This document shows, piece by piece, positions 1 through 8,332 of a stretch of DNA of 64,000 nt. Location: assembly GCF_028690125.1 (NCBI RefSeq), contig NZ_JAQVBV010000005.1:1-64000 (forward strand), in the 5' to 3' direction. Position numbers and translations under genes: made by a program. Source of the DNA: Bacteroides sp. (lineage in GTDB: Bacteria > Bacteroidota > Bacteroidia > Bacteroidales > Bacteroidaceae). The notes beneath the pieces are model-generated. The model was not told the DNA's origin. It did not search any database and saw only the letters and a list, made by a program, of their open reading frames with translations. Within the stretch, counting starts at the first letter, position 1; each line of letters begins with the position of its first letter.

Positions 1-41
1 CCGAAGAATTGAAACCAATCTTAGGAAAGCACTCTCTATAA
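1..41 (+). CDS. C-terminal end of an unidentified gene (partial)
   Basis: The open frame entering from the left edge reads EELKPILGKHSL and stops with TAA at 39-41. A rho-independent terminator follows at 66-99, which supports a genuine gene end. Too little is visible to name the product or to say whether it is phage or host. Confidence 0.35.
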   Translation, partial: EELKPILGKHSL

Positions 42-65
42 CATTTTCCTTCTCACAATTATCCC

Positions 66-99
66 AAGGCATTGAATCTCACGGTTCGATGCCTTTTTT
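66..99 (+). terminator. Rho-independent terminator
   Basis: AAGGCAT (66-72) pairs with ATGCCTT (89-95), extended by GAA/TTC, and a run of T follows. It closes the partial gene at the left edge. Confidence 0.75.
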
Positions 100-110
100 A
101 TTCACCCAGT

Positions 111-152
111 CCCCACCTAATTAACCCTTTGTTAGTAATCAGAAAGGTGGGG
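111..152. other. Inverted repeat before the first rightward phage block
   Basis: CCCCACCT (111-118) and AGGTGGGG (145-152) are perfect 8-base arms around a 26-base loop, followed by an AT-rich stretch with a T run. It could be a second terminator or an operator for the genes starting at 169/338. The sequence alone does not decide. Confidence 0.5.
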
Positions 153-168
153 ACTTAATTTTTTAACA

Positions 169-306
169 ATGGAACAACTAGATAATAACCTCTACGCTGA
201 AGCATTGAAGGTGTTTTTTCAGAGATCTGGGAACTTAAGATGTACGCTACTTCTATTTATAACTATACAGTATGGAGAAGAAACGTTTCCAGGCTTACAA
301 TATTAG
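169..306 (+). CDS. Small ORF, 45 aa, unknown function
   Basis: An ATG at 169 opens a 45-codon frame ending TAG at 304-306, in the same direction as the following structural genes and 31 bases before the next start. The product starts MEQLDNNLYAEALKVFFQRS and has a hydrophobic centre (TLLLFITI). No family is recognised. Its place at the head of the block makes it plausible, but it is short enough to be chance. Confidence 0.35.
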   Translation: MEQLDNNLYAEALKVFFQRSGNLRCTLLLFITIQYGEETFPGLQY

Positions 307-337
307 CAAATAAATCAAATAGAAATCAAAAAAACAA

Positions 338-598
338 ATGAAGAGACTAAAAAAAATTTTCAGTAAGTTTTTCTCAAAGAAAAACACTTATTATGCCGTC
401 CTATTGTTTGACGGACAACAAGATTATATATCAGGAACTCCCTACCCTTCTAAAAAAGAAGCCCAAAAGTTTTCTGATAAAATAATGAAAGAAAACGCCA
501 CCATGAAAGTGATAGGAATCATCAGTTTCAAGACAAATAATATCTTGTTACGGATAGAAAATCGGTTTGATAGAATCAGGGAAGAACTAGGTGATTAA
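338..598 (+). CDS. Hypothetical phage protein, 86 aa
   Basis: A small basic protein. The first 16 residues are rich in Lys and Phe (MKRLKKIFSKFFSKK) and could form an amphipathic helix. A compact beta/alpha part with YYAVLLFDGQQDYISGTPYP follows. No family is recognised. It lies 42 bases before the next gene and belongs to the rightward block that ends with the 906-aa structural protein, so a virion or assembly role is possible but unproven. Confidence 0.6.
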   Translation: MKRLKKIFSKFFSKKNTYYAVLLFDGQQDYISGTPYPSKKEAQKFSDKIMKENATMKVIGIISFKTNNILLRIENRFDRIREELGD

Positions 599-640
599 TA
601 TATAGAATAGCCTTCATTATTCAATACATACATTTGCAAT

Positions 641-1057
641 ATGAAATTCAAAAATTTACTCAGTATTATTCGTTCCAATAATTCACGCAAAGGATTATTC
701 GTTATCCTCCATTGCGATACAAACTTCATCTCCCTATCAAATGGAGCAGTTAAAGAATTAGGTGTCAAAAAAGGAGGTATCCCTTTCATCTTCGTTTACA
801 AAACGGAATATAATTCCAAAACTGTTTACGCCTTAAGACGTGTAAAATATGAATTTGCCGTACGCACACAAGTCGGATTAGTAACCAAGAACCGAGAAAC
901 GGGATTTTATGTATTCGAAAATATGTGCCCCACTAATCAAGCCATATTCTTCGATCTTGGTCTATTCCACAATCAAGACCAAAGATTCAATCTTATTAAA
1001 AGAACTCTAAACGAATCAACCGAATATATACTCCAATATGAAGCAGCTAGCAAGTAA
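641..1057 (+). CDS. Hypothetical phage protein, 138 aa
   Basis: Unknown function. The segment LSNGAVKELGVKKGG followed by a short beta-strand (PFIFVYK) resembles a segment of the next gene (LTSRVVSLLDIKAGDSIQI, then EVYIYV), so the two neighbours may share a small beta-rich fold. Its last 20 bases overlap the start of the next gene, showing tight co-translation. No enzyme motif and no membrane segment are seen. Confidence 0.7.
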   Translation: MKFKNLLSIIRSNNSRKGLFVILHCDTNFISLSNGAVKELGVKKGGIPFIFVYKTEYNSKTVYALRRVKYEFAVRTQVGLVTKNRETGFYVFENMCPTNQAIFFDLGLFHNQDQRFNLIKRTLNESTEYILQYEAASK

Positions 1058-1415
1058 TATCAAACCGGACATTAAGTTTATGCCAAATGGAGACATTCAC
1101 CTCACATCGAGAGTAGTGTCTCTTTTGGACATAAAAGCTGGAGACTCAATACAGATATCGTATGATAATGATGAAGTTTATATTTACGTGCATATGCGCC
1201 AAGCCATCAATGATAATATCGCAGGTATAGCTAGACGCACATCGAAAACAACCGGATATCTCCGTGTCCGATGGACATCACTATGCAGAAAGATTATAAG
1301 CATGGACGGAAGAGCCAATTTTGCAGCTTACCGCGTAGGAGAGCCATATGAAATAAACGGTCTAAAAGTTCTACCAATTATAACTAGAAAAAACTATGCA
1401 GCAGAAAGAAATTAA
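1038..1415 (+). CDS. Hypothetical phage protein, 125 aa
   Basis: It overlaps the gene before by 20 bases and the gene after also by 20 bases, so the three form one translational unit. The N-terminal part (NGDIHLTSRVVSLLDIKAGD, then IQISYDNDEVYIYV) is beta-rich and loosely recalls AbrB/SpoVT-like swapped-hairpin proteins, a weak resemblance only. The C-terminal half is basic (IARRTSKTTGYLRVRW). It may be a small structural or DNA-binding protein working with the 906-aa protein downstream. Confidence 0.7.
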   Translation: MKQLASNIKPDIKFMPNGDIHLTSRVVSLLDIKAGDSIQISYDNDEVYIYVHMRQAINDNIAGIARRTSKTTGYLRVRWTSLCRKIISMDGRANFAAYRVGEPYEINGLKVLPIITRKNYAAERN

Positions 1416-4116
1416 ATATACAGGTATCACAAGCACTCCATCCGATTACGATTGTCCGGATGGAGACATCTCAACAATGATAAACCTCATCAATGAGAAT
1501 GGGAACTTAGTGCCTGTCAATTCGCCAGAAACCATTTTTACTTTAGAAAACGCTCAAAAAATAGTTTATATCCATAAAACATCAGATTATTGTAATTATA
1601 TCATACATAATATCGGAAATAATAAAGTTGAAAGCAAAATATCTTATTTTACAGAAAATCCTGCCAACACAACAAATATTCTTTCACTAGGGGGAAAAAA
1701 GTTATACGAGATAACCTCTATTGGAAATACATTAGTTATACTCACCGATAACGGTTTGATTTACGCCCTATATAAGTCAGGAAGTTATGAAACGCTTGGT
1801 AATAATCCCCCATTTCCTTCCATTTCTTTTCGTCTAAAAGGAAAAGTTGGTGAAATAAAAAAATTTACCATAAAATTTAAGAATAAAACTAAATATTACA
1901 AAGAAATCACATCTACCAACCCATTTGATCAAAAAAATCTTGGACTATTATTTCTAGATAATCCAACCACCTCAGAAGCTATTTACGCTAATATTAATCC
2001 AGATTCAGAAGCAGTAAAAGCCTCAGGAGGTTTCCAGTTTGACTTCATGCTTAGATATGCATACCAACTATACGATGGGTCGTTATCCATGCACTCAGTT
2101 CCAATATACATGAACGCTGGCGATGGAACTCCATATTTAATGAAAGTAGAAAGTTTCCACAACTACGTGGACGATAATGGTTCTGATAATATTGGAAAAT
2201 ACTCCATGATATATGATGTAGAAATTAGTATGCACAGACTTGGTTCAAGACTATATTATCAAATATGTAATTTTGATGAAATAAAAAATGAAATGGAGAA
2301 GTGGAAAGATATAATTAAAGATATATCTGTATTCATCACCCCTCCATGCTATTATATGGATCAAAACTACCAGCCTGTTCACTCTTTCAAAAATTCAATA
2401 ACAGAAGGGGTAGGCGATGGAACAATAGACCTTAATTTCACCATGTCAATAGGGAGGGAAAATAATAACACAGAAATATATCATAAAATTGAAAATTACG
2501 CATATATTCATTTCACCGAAGATACGAAGTTTATTCCTGTATCGATAAAAGCCAATGCAGGAGATGGTATGTTCAATTTCCACCATATCTGCTCTATAAA
2601 TATAAAAAATCTAGAATCAGGAGAAAAACTTCTTCCTTTAGAAAGTGGAATACTTACTGAACTCATCGGAAGAAAGCAAATGACAGGAGACAGCCAGAAA
2701 AATGGTACAATTGTAGCCAGATATGCTTTCACATACAATTCACGACTCAATTTGGCTAATATTACTATAATTCCCCAAATCACTCCCCTAGAATCTTGTT
2801 GTCAATATATTAATGGAGAATTTGATATTTTTGGAATAACCGAAATAGCAATCCATAAAGTATATAAATACAAAGCTTATATATTCATCAAATCAGAGAA
2901 ACAAGATATAATGATAGATTGTACAAGTACCATAGAAATCAATATTCCAAATGGTTCATACTTTTTTTATCCAGATCCTAAAGCATACAAACTTATCATA
3001 GAAAGAGAAGACAGCAGTGGAAATAAAACATATTCAAACAACAAACTTGAAGAACATCAATTCCTCAATGGAGCATACAACAGCGCGATCAATAGTTTCG
3101 TCACCGATTTCGACACATCTATTCTCCATAATACCAGTCGTGGAATCCCCTACTACAATAAAATTTATACCTCAGAAATCAATAATCCTTTTAGTTTTCC
3201 ATCAACTGGAGTAAAAACCATCGGCTCTGGTGAAATACTAGGTATTCGTTCTGCCACCAAAGCACTTTCGCAAGGACAGTTTGGTCAATTCCCCCTATAC
3301 GCATTTACAGACGAAGGGATCTGGGCACTCGAAGTATCCAGCGAAGGAACATTTATCGCAAAACAACCAATTACCCGGGATGTTTGTAATAATCCTGACT
3401 CCATCACACAGATAGATACTGCCGTATTATTTTCCTCCGATCGCGGTATAATGCTTATTCAAGGATCTGAAAGTATATGTATATCAGACATAATTAATGA
3501 AAAACCATTCGATATCACAACACTACGAGGATACAACGAGCTGATAAAAATATCTACATTTACAGATAATCAATTTCAATACATCCCATTCAAAGATTAC
3601 ATAAAAGAATGCATGATATCTTATGACTATAAAAACCAACGGATTATATTATTTAACAAAAAACAAGACTATTCATATGTATGGTCTTTAAAGTCAAAAA
3701 CATGGAATATACTCTCATCTAATTTTGAATACGCAATTAATTCATACCCAGATTCCTATATAATGACAAAAGAAAACACCCTCATCAATATATCCAATAC
3801 CAAGAAAGAAAAATTAAATGGTATTATTATCACGCGTCCACTAAAACTTGACGCTCCTGATCTCTTAAAAACAATCAACCAGACCATACACAGAGGAATA
3901 TTCGCAGAGAGCAATATCAAAACAGTTCTCTATGGATCACGTGATTGTATCAACTTCATCCCCATAGCATCAAACGCCGGACGATCCATAAACTCAATTC
4001 ATGGAAGTCCGTACAAGTATTTCCGATTTGCAATTTTAACGGAACTATCTCCTGGAGAAAGTATTTCAGGAACCTCCATTGTTTTTGAAACCAAACAAAC
4101 CAATAAACTTAGATAA
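1396..4116 (+). CDS. Large phage structural protein (putative tail/stabilization protein), 906 aa
   Basis: The N-terminus (EIKYTGITSTPSDYDCPDGD) and overall make-up resemble the large 'stabilization' or tail-hub proteins of Bacteroides podoviruses, including crAss-like phages. That comparison is from memory and not computed. Beta-strand-rich segments such as LYAFTDEGIWALEV (around residue 635) and VWSLKSKTWNIL look like propeller or sandwich blades. No signal peptide or catalytic motif is seen. It is the last gene of the rightward block and converges on the three paralogous genes, with a bidirectional terminator between. A neck, tail or tail-needle role is an inference. Confidence 0.65.
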   Translation: MQQKEIKYTGITSTPSDYDCPDGDISTMINLINENGNLVPVNSPETIFTLENAQKIVYIHKTSDYCNYIIHNIGNNKVESKISYFTENPANTTNILSLGGKKLYEITSIGNTLVILTDNGLIYALYKSGSYETLGNNPPFPSISFRLKGKVGEIKKFTIKFKNKTKYYKEITSTNPFDQKNLGLLFLDNPTTSEAIYANINPDSEAVKASGGFQFDFMLRYAYQLYDGSLSMHSVPIYMNAGDGTPYLMKVESFHNYVDDNGSDNIGKYSMIYDVEISMHRLGSRLYYQICNFDEIKNEMEKWKDIIKDISVFITPPCYYMDQNYQPVHSFKNSITEGVGDGTIDLNFTMSIGRENNNTEIYHKIENYAYIHFTEDTKFIPVSIKANAGDGMFNFHHICSINIKNLESGEKLLPLESGILTELIGRKQMTGDSQKNGTIVARYAFTYNSRLNLANITIIPQITPLESCCQYINGEFDIFGITEIAIHKVYKYKAYIFIKSEKQDIMIDCTSTIEINIPNGSYFFYPDPKAYKLIIEREDSSGNKTYSNNKLEEHQFLNGAYNSAINSFVTDFDTSILHNTSRGIPYYNKIYTSEINNPFSFPSTGVKTIGSGEILGIRSATKALSQGQFGQFPLYAFTDEGIWALEVSSEGTFIAKQPITRDVCNNPDSITQIDTAVLFSSDRGIMLIQGSESICISDIINEKPFDITTLRGYNELIKISTFTDNQFQYIPFKDYIKECMISYDYKNQRIILFNKKQDYSYVWSLKSKTWNILSSNFEYAINSYPDSYIMTKENTLINISNTKKEKLNGIIITRPLKLDAPDLLKTINQTIHRGIFAESNIKTVLYGSRDCINFIPIASNAGRSINSIHGSPYKYFRFAILTELSPGESISGTSIVFETKQTNKLR

Positions 4117-4117
4117 G

Positions 4118-4148
4118 AAAAGAGCCACTTCAAAAAAGTGGCTCTTTT
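4118..4148. terminator. Bidirectional terminator
   Basis: AAAAGAGCCACTT (4118-4130) pairs perfectly with AAGTGGCTCTTTT (4136-4148) over a 5-base loop. It lies between the convergent genes ending at 4116 and 4158, with A and T runs on both sides. Confidence 0.9.
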
Positions 4149-4157
4149 CTATTCAAC

Positions 4158-4658
4158 TTAAAAAGGATGCATCTTTATCCTGACAGGATTCACCCTCACA
4201 TTCAAGAATTTTTTAACTTTTGCTAGTTCTATGAGAGACTCACTCTCATAATACGAAACTTCATCCTTTTTAGTTATAGCAAACCACCCAGAAAGGGCTT
4301 TATTAACAAGATAAGCGTGCATTGAATTCTTCACAGCTTCCGCATTTAGTTTAGAGAAACTATATGGGACACATAAACGCACAGAATACTCATTCGGAAT
4401 AATAAAGCTATTATCAACATTTAAATCCTCATTAGTCTCTATCTTTGTATACCCAGTAATACTATTCAACAACTCGCCCCAAGCCTTGTTGATGCCTTGA
4501 GTCGTCTTATCGACCTTCCCATCATCTCCAACATCCATCACTAAACTACGCTCTTTCTCATCCATTCCCTTTACAGTATCACCGACAGAGTAAGCAATAA
4601 GCTCAATATCATACATAATCTCATTACGAAGTAGTGTTATAGTAATAATACTATTCAT
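4158..4658 (-). CDS. Phage protein, third of three tandem paralogues, 166 aa
   Basis: It shares its plan with the two genes upstream: an N-terminal beta-strand (IITITLLRNEIMYDIE), an acidic variable middle, a core ending in GWFAITKKDEVSYY and a basic tail (RVNPVRIKMHPF). The start overlaps the stop of the previous gene by 4 bases. It is the most diverged copy: the NMPSNF-type motif of the others is here CVPYSF. Function unknown. Three related small proteins in a virion region suggest ring, neck or fibre subunits; this is inference. Confidence 0.75.
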   Translation of the reverse strand: MNSIITITLLRNEIMYDIELIAYSVGDTVKGMDEKERSLVMDVGDDGKVDKTTQGINKAWGELLNSITGYTKIETNEDLNVDNSFIIPNEYSVRLCVPYSFSKLNAEAVKNSMHAYLVNKALSGWFAITKKDEVSYYESESLIELAKVKKFLNVRVNPVRIKMHPF

Positions 4659-5161
4659 GTCGTAGAAACTTCAGGGATAACCCTCTTAGGAGTAGTCCTC
4701 TTGTTTACCGATTCTCTAATAGCCTGAATAGAGATAGCCGATAAATCAGCATAACTCTTTGCTTCATCGGGTTTAGTTATAGTAAACCAGTCACAGATAG
4801 CCGTATTCACCATATACTTGTGACAAGCAGCTGTGATACTGTCAGCTACGGATTGATTAAAATTACTTGGCATATTAAGCATTAGCTTGAAATCTCCTGT
4901 TTCCATCTCCTGTACGTCTGACGATTTTACAGCTGTATCTACCAAATAATTAGATAACTTTGTTTTCAACTCACGATATGCGTCCCCAAGTGAACGAAGA
5001 ATCTGATTCTTATGTTCTTCATCATCATTCATTTGCATATTTGCTACTTGCTCATGATTATCTCCCGTCTCCCGGCTTCTTCCAGTTAAATACGTCTTAT
5101 TCTGTACCTCATAAATAAGTTCCGATTTTACAAGTGTAATAACTAATTCTTTCTTTGCCAT
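4655..5161 (-). CDS. Phage protein, second of three tandem paralogues, 168 aa
   Basis: Paralogue of both neighbours. It has the strand LVITLVKSELIYEVQNKTYL, the motif NMPSNFNQSVADSI, then CDWFTITKPDEAKSY and a C-terminal TPKRVIPEV. In the gene to its right the equivalent parts read DMPSNFDNNLTVSI, SKWFAITNKEEEEKY and KPKRVIPVI, so the similarity runs the whole length. The start is 26 bases after the first paralogue stops. No catalytic motif is seen. Confidence 0.75.
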   Translation of the reverse strand: MAKKELVITLVKSELIYEVQNKTYLTGRSRETGDNHEQVANMQMNDDEEHKNQILRSLGDAYRELKTKLSNYLVDTAVKSSDVQEMETGDFKLMLNMPSNFNQSVADSITAACHKYMVNTAICDWFTITKPDEAKSYADLSAISIQAIRESVNKRTTPKRVIPEVSTT

Positions 5162-5187
5162 ACGTTATTTTTTTTAAGTAAATATTT

Positions 5188-5667
5188 TCAAATTACAGGA
5201 ATTACTCTTTTAGGCTTTTTTCGATAATATAATTTACTCTTCGTTTCATTACCGGACGCAACCGCCATTGTATTATACTTTTCCTCTTCCTCCTTATTAG
5301 TGATAGCAAACCATTTACTAGCAATAGAATTCACCGCATAAGAAAATATAGAATCATTGATTGACACAGTAAGATTATTATCAAAATTACTTGGCATATC
5401 AAGTGTAACAGTCCAAACCTCAGATATATCTATTGATTGAGAATTACTAGATGTACTTACAGTAGAAATAAATCTTTTAACTTCATCCGTGATAGCACCT
5501 ATTGCCTCCCTCCAAAATCTCTCAAGCATCAGACGATCATCATCTGTCGTAAACACTCTATCATAAGCCTTTCCTGTATCCTCGATAGTCTTTGCACCAA
5601 CATATCCTGTCAGCTTTGCTACCTCATCATACACATTAGCCTTTTTTATCGTAAGCACTATATCCAT
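5188..5667 (-). CDS. Phage protein, first of three tandem paralogues, 159 aa
   Basis: First gene of the leftward three-gene block. It starts with an N-terminal strand (MDIVLTIKKANVYDEVAKLT) and has the shared DMPSNF, SKWFAITNKEEEEKY and KPKRVIPVI segments. The presumed promoter element lies 49-63 bases upstream (5716-5730). Function is unknown; the gene family has expanded by tandem duplication. Confidence 0.75.
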   Translation of the reverse strand: MDIVLTIKKANVYDEVAKLTGYVGAKTIEDTGKAYDRVFTTDDDRLMLERFWREAIGAITDEVKRFISTVSTSSNSQSIDISEVWTVTLDMPSNFDNNLTVSINDSIFSYAVNSIASKWFAITNKEEEEKYNTMAVASGNETKSKLYYRKKPKRVIPVI

Positions 5668-5715
5668 ACTTTTTTATTTTATACGCAAATAAACATATTA
5701 CATCCCATTGATATC

Positions 5716-5730
5716 TTCTACATATTAATC
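5716..5730 (-). promoter_or_regulatory. Shared phage late-promoter element, copy 1
   Basis: The coding strand reads GATTAATATGTAGAA, 49-63 bases before the start of the first paralogue. Near-identical elements lie before the portal gene, the scaffold gene and the internal-virion block, all in the same orientation and at similar distance. Confidence 0.55.
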
Positions 5731-5997
5731 ATCATTCTACCAATCTCCAATTTTGTACACACCAATTCTGGATATGGAAAATCATGTGTTCCAAGAAGTA
5801 GGTAACATTACCTTGACTTTTATTTCATATTATGATAGTAAGTTAAATGAAATGTTATGTCATGTTGATTCATTATGAAAATAGCCGACCTTTATATTCA
5901 AAAAAAAATCTCTCATCAATGAGGCTACTTTCAAGCTATTTGATTATGTGTTTGAGGAAAACAAAAGCTGATATAATGATGATGAAAGGGTAAAAGT

Positions 5998-6022
5998 AAA
6001 GGCAGCTTATTGGGCTGCCTTT
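5998..6022. terminator. Hairpin, probable terminator downstream of the PutAbiC gene
   Basis: AAAGGCAGC (5998-6006) pairs with GCTGCCTTT (6014-6022). The T tracts are short on both sides. It lies about 240 bases after the PutAbiC stop codon. Confidence 0.5.
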
Positions 6023-6263
6023 ATCTTATCTGTAGCAAATATTACAAGCACTCCTTTTCTTCTTAGCTTGTTTGAGACTGATTGAAACTATTTCAGCCCT
6101 ACAGTTATTAAGACCGGAGCTACTACTATTTTTATGATACATGTATGATAAGCTTACGAATAAGAGATGATTTATCAAAATTACAAGATGCAGAAAAGAC
6201 AGCCTACTAGCTTCCTTTTAAACTCAATTTGATGTCTACCTATTTGTTCATAGCTGCTTCATC

Positions 6264-7385
6264 TTATAATGTTTTTACATCATCGCTATTTTCTTTCTGA
6301 ATTGAATCGTACAGTTTTTTTAGAAAATCATGCGATACATATTCATTTTTAATCACGTTTTCAAACAAAGTGGGCGGAAAGTTTATATATTCCATTCGGG
6401 ATACAGACTCATCATTTGCTCCCTCTTTCAATCGTACATCCTTTAATTCAAGGTTATTGAACAGATCGGCATTCTGATATAATTCTCGTGTCTTGGGATT
6501 AGATAGTGAACTGAATGAATTGAAAAAAAGGAGTACAAGTTCATATTTTGATAGTTGCGCCCGGAATATCTTCGAATATTTTTTAGGTGAATTGAATTCT
6601 GAAGCCATTTCCAAGATGTAATAAGCGTTCCTGAAATATGTGCCAAGCTGATTTTTATATGGAGCAAAGCAATGGTCAGCGGCTTTTTTACAGGCTTCAG
6701 CTATAGGTTTGAAATTACCCTGCTCGATATAGAGTTTTATTGCATTCAGACATAGATAATCATAGGCATTTGGGTGTACGGGTGACGTAATCATACTCCC
6801 TCCGTTCATGCACCAATCATACTCTAGGTAGGTGTTGTTAATGGCAGTAGATATATGTATATACTTCATCATCCATTGTTCTCTCGACATGTTGTTGGGA
6901 ATAATCCTTTTGGTGAACTCTTCCTTAGAAAAATTCTCAGGAATGCCTCTTCTTATCTCCAGATAGAAAGTATGATATAACTCTACATAAATTTGCCTAT
7001 AAGTTTTTTCAGGTGTACAAAACTCATTATATGGAGTTATTTTCCATTGACATTGCTTCGCATTGTATTCCCAGTCAATTCTTTGCACCCGCAAAGAATC
7101 CCTATACGAAATAAAAATCCTAAGTAATTCAAAAAAGACAGACCTCTCCTCGCTGTCAAGAGATTGCTGTTTATTCTGTCTCAACGTAAAAAGAACTCCG
7201 ACAAATGCTATCAAGCCAGTTATCGCTCCTAACAAACTTCCAAATTCACCCCAATTAATCTGTTTGTTTTCAAAACTTCCCCAAGTTTGATTGAAATAGT
7301 AACCTAGAATTACTATTATGATTACCCCGATAATAACAGTTCCCAAAACGAGCCAATCTTTCACATATTTTCTTATTCTTGACAT
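6264..7385 (-). CDS. PutAbiC-type phage abortive infection protein, 373 aa
   Basis: Two N-terminal membrane helices (about residues 12-32 and 48-66) are followed by a charged cytosolic domain. The phrases FFELLRIFISYRDSLR and FRAQLSKYELVLLFFNSFSS are typical of the putative phage abortive infection family (PutAbiC, PF16872), as I recall it. Members are thought to block growth of other phages in the infected cell; the mechanism is not known to me. The gene has its own -7 box (7408-7415), and a terminator separates it from the lysis genes. That is the layout of a 'moron' expressed during lysogeny. It probably protects the lysogen from superinfection. Confidence 0.75.
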   Translation of the reverse strand: MSRIRKYVKDWLVLGTVIIGVIIIVILGYYFNQTWGSFENKQINWGEFGSLLGAITGLIAFVGVLFTLRQNKQQSLDSEERSVFFELLRIFISYRDSLRVQRIDWEYNAKQCQWKITPYNEFCTPEKTYRQIYVELYHTFYLEIRRGIPENFSKEEFTKRIIPNNMSREQWMMKYIHISTAINNTYLEYDWCMNGGSMITSPVHPNAYDYLCLNAIKLYIEQGNFKPIAEACKKAADHCFAPYKNQLGTYFRNAYYILEMASEFNSPKKYSKIFRAQLSKYELVLLFFNSFSSLSNPKTRELYQNADLFNNLELKDVRLKEGANDESVSRMEYINFPPTLFENVIKNEYVSHDFLKKLYDSIQKENSDDVKTL

Positions 7386-7407
7386 AGTCTATGTTTTTTC
7401 AGTTGTT

Positions 7408-7415
7408 CAAATATA
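7408..7415 (-). promoter_or_regulatory. Promoter -7 box of the PutAbiC gene
   Basis: The coding strand reads TATATTTG (TAnnTTTG consensus of Bacteroides), 23 bases before the start codon. A TTTTC lies about 20 bases further upstream as a poor -33 box. It gives the gene expression separate from the late operon. Confidence 0.5.
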
Positions 7416-7463
7416 ATAACTATTTTGATATACAGAAAACCTTTTTAAAAATAATCAAATTAA

Positions 7464-7491
7464 AAGCCCTGAATCCTAAAACCCAGGGCGG
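7464..7491 (-). terminator. Terminator of the late/lysis operon
   Basis: On the leftward strand GCCCTG and CAGGGC (7489-7484 and 7471-7466) form a hairpin followed by TTTTAATTT. It lies 45 bases after the spanin stop codon. Confidence 0.65.
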
Positions 7492-7535
7492 ACAGCTTAT
7501 CAATGATAAGCAGCTTCTACAATTATGCGAAGATA

Positions 7536-7937
7536 CTACTTCTTTCTTAAACGATATACCAACCAGCCGACAATTAACAGAGCGAATAATACGATTATCC
7601 CGAACGCCCAACCGCCCAACTCTAACTTCACAGACTGCCACCGACTCAGTTTCTTCTCGACCAGATAAGGAACTTGAACCGAATCAGTCTTATGAATATA
7701 CGTCGTATCCCGGATCAGCTTATCCCGATATTCAATACGGTATCTATCCCGGAATACCGTATCTCCTTTCACTAACATAAATACGCTATCAAGCACATGA
7801 ATTGAATCACGTTGCAAACGATCTTTATATTGCACTTCTGTTTTGATAGTCTCTACCGGGACGTACTGAGTACTTCGGCAGGAAGTGAACCATATTCCAG
7901 ACATCAGGAATATGGTTAAGTAGATTAACGCTTTCAT
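7536..7937 (-). CDS. Putative single-protein spanin (lipoprotein with C-terminal membrane helix), 133 aa
   Basis: The N-terminus has a lipoprotein signal (LIYLTIFLMSGIWFTSC, Cys about residue 20). The middle (about 21-95) is charged and repetitive, with DRYRIEYRDKLIRDTTYIHK. The C-terminus is one membrane helix (WAFGIIVLFALLIVGWLVY) with a basic end. A lipid anchor for the outer membrane at one end and an inner-membrane helix at the other is the architecture of unimolecular spanins such as T1 gp11, which fuse the two membranes in the last step of lysis. It is the last gene of the lysis cassette and overlaps the endolysin by 4 bases. The spanin role is inferred from topology and context only. 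Confidence 0.65.
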   Translation of the reverse strand: MKALIYLTIFLMSGIWFTSCRSTQYVPVETIKTEVQYKDRLQRDSIHVLDSVFMLVKGDTVFRDRYRIEYRDKLIRDTTYIHKTDSVQVPYLVEKKLSRWQSVKLELGGWAFGIIVLFALLIVGWLVYRLRKK

Positions 7938-8332
7938 AGCTTCCGTATTTCACCTCTATTCTTTCCATCAGCCCGGTAACTTACATGAATCCAGCTGTAG
8001 TCATTCTCATTGATTAGCTGATCAAACGGTAGATGTTTGCGGATCAATTCAAACAATTCCCTGTTACCTTCCTTTGTACCGGCATAAATATCGGCAGCTT
8101 CACCCTTCATGTGTTGGGAAGTCTTAGAACCTCCTACAGCTCCGTTCAAGTCCTTAGACCTAAATCCTGAGTTGATGATGATAGGTCTTTTGAATCTCTC
8201 TCTTAGAGGGTCTAATACGTTATCCACTAAAGCCGTTAGCGAATCAATTTGCTGTTGATTCGGCTTGTTATCTATTCTCCGTACCTCTGCTACATTAGAA
8301 CGACACAATTCTTTTAATGTAAAATGTTTCAT
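7934..8332 (-). CDS. Endolysin, M15-family peptidase, 132 aa
   Basis: Peptidase M15 type (PF08291-like), a zinc enzyme that cuts peptide bonds in peptidoglycan. The metal ligands are visible: His74 and Asp81 in SQHMKGEAADI, and His116 in SWIHVSY. The SGFRS motif at 55-59 is also typical. There is no signal peptide, so export needs the holin encoded just upstream. The start overlaps the holin stop by 4 bases and the stop overlaps the spanin start by 4 bases, giving a compact lysis unit. Confidence 0.9.
   Translation of the reverse strand: MKHFTLKELCRSNVAEVRRIDNKPNQQQIDSLTALVDNVLDPLRERFKRPIIINSGFRSKDLNGAVGGSKTSQHMKGEAADIYAGTKEGNRELFELIRKHLPFDQLINENDYSWIHVSYRADGKNRGEIRKL

Larger units (their letters stand above)
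5668..6263. other. Intergenic region with no convincing gene
   Basis: The right-hand part of the promoter of the three-paralogue block lies here (motif at 5716-5730), with a terminator-like hairpin at 5998-6022. A 34-codon frame (MENHVFQEVGNI..., from about 5775) overlaps another short frame starting MKIADLYIQKK by the ATGA overlap. Neither resembles a family I know, and the rest is broken by stops in all frames. It may be a decayed gene left of the PutAbiC gene. Confidence 0.5.

Noticed and set aside
66..99. tRNA-like GGTTCGAT near the left edge
   Set aside because: The flanks do not form a T-arm stem and no acceptor or anticodon arm is present; the stem-loop with T run is a terminator.
595..789. 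Leftward 64-codon frame over the start of the 138-aa gene
   Set aside because: It opposes an operon with overlapping genes and has no family character.
7391..7780. Rightward 129-codon frame over the spanin gene
   Set aside because: It lies opposite the spanin gene and is explained by its sequence; the spanin frame has a signal peptide, a membrane helix and 4-base overlap with the endolysin.
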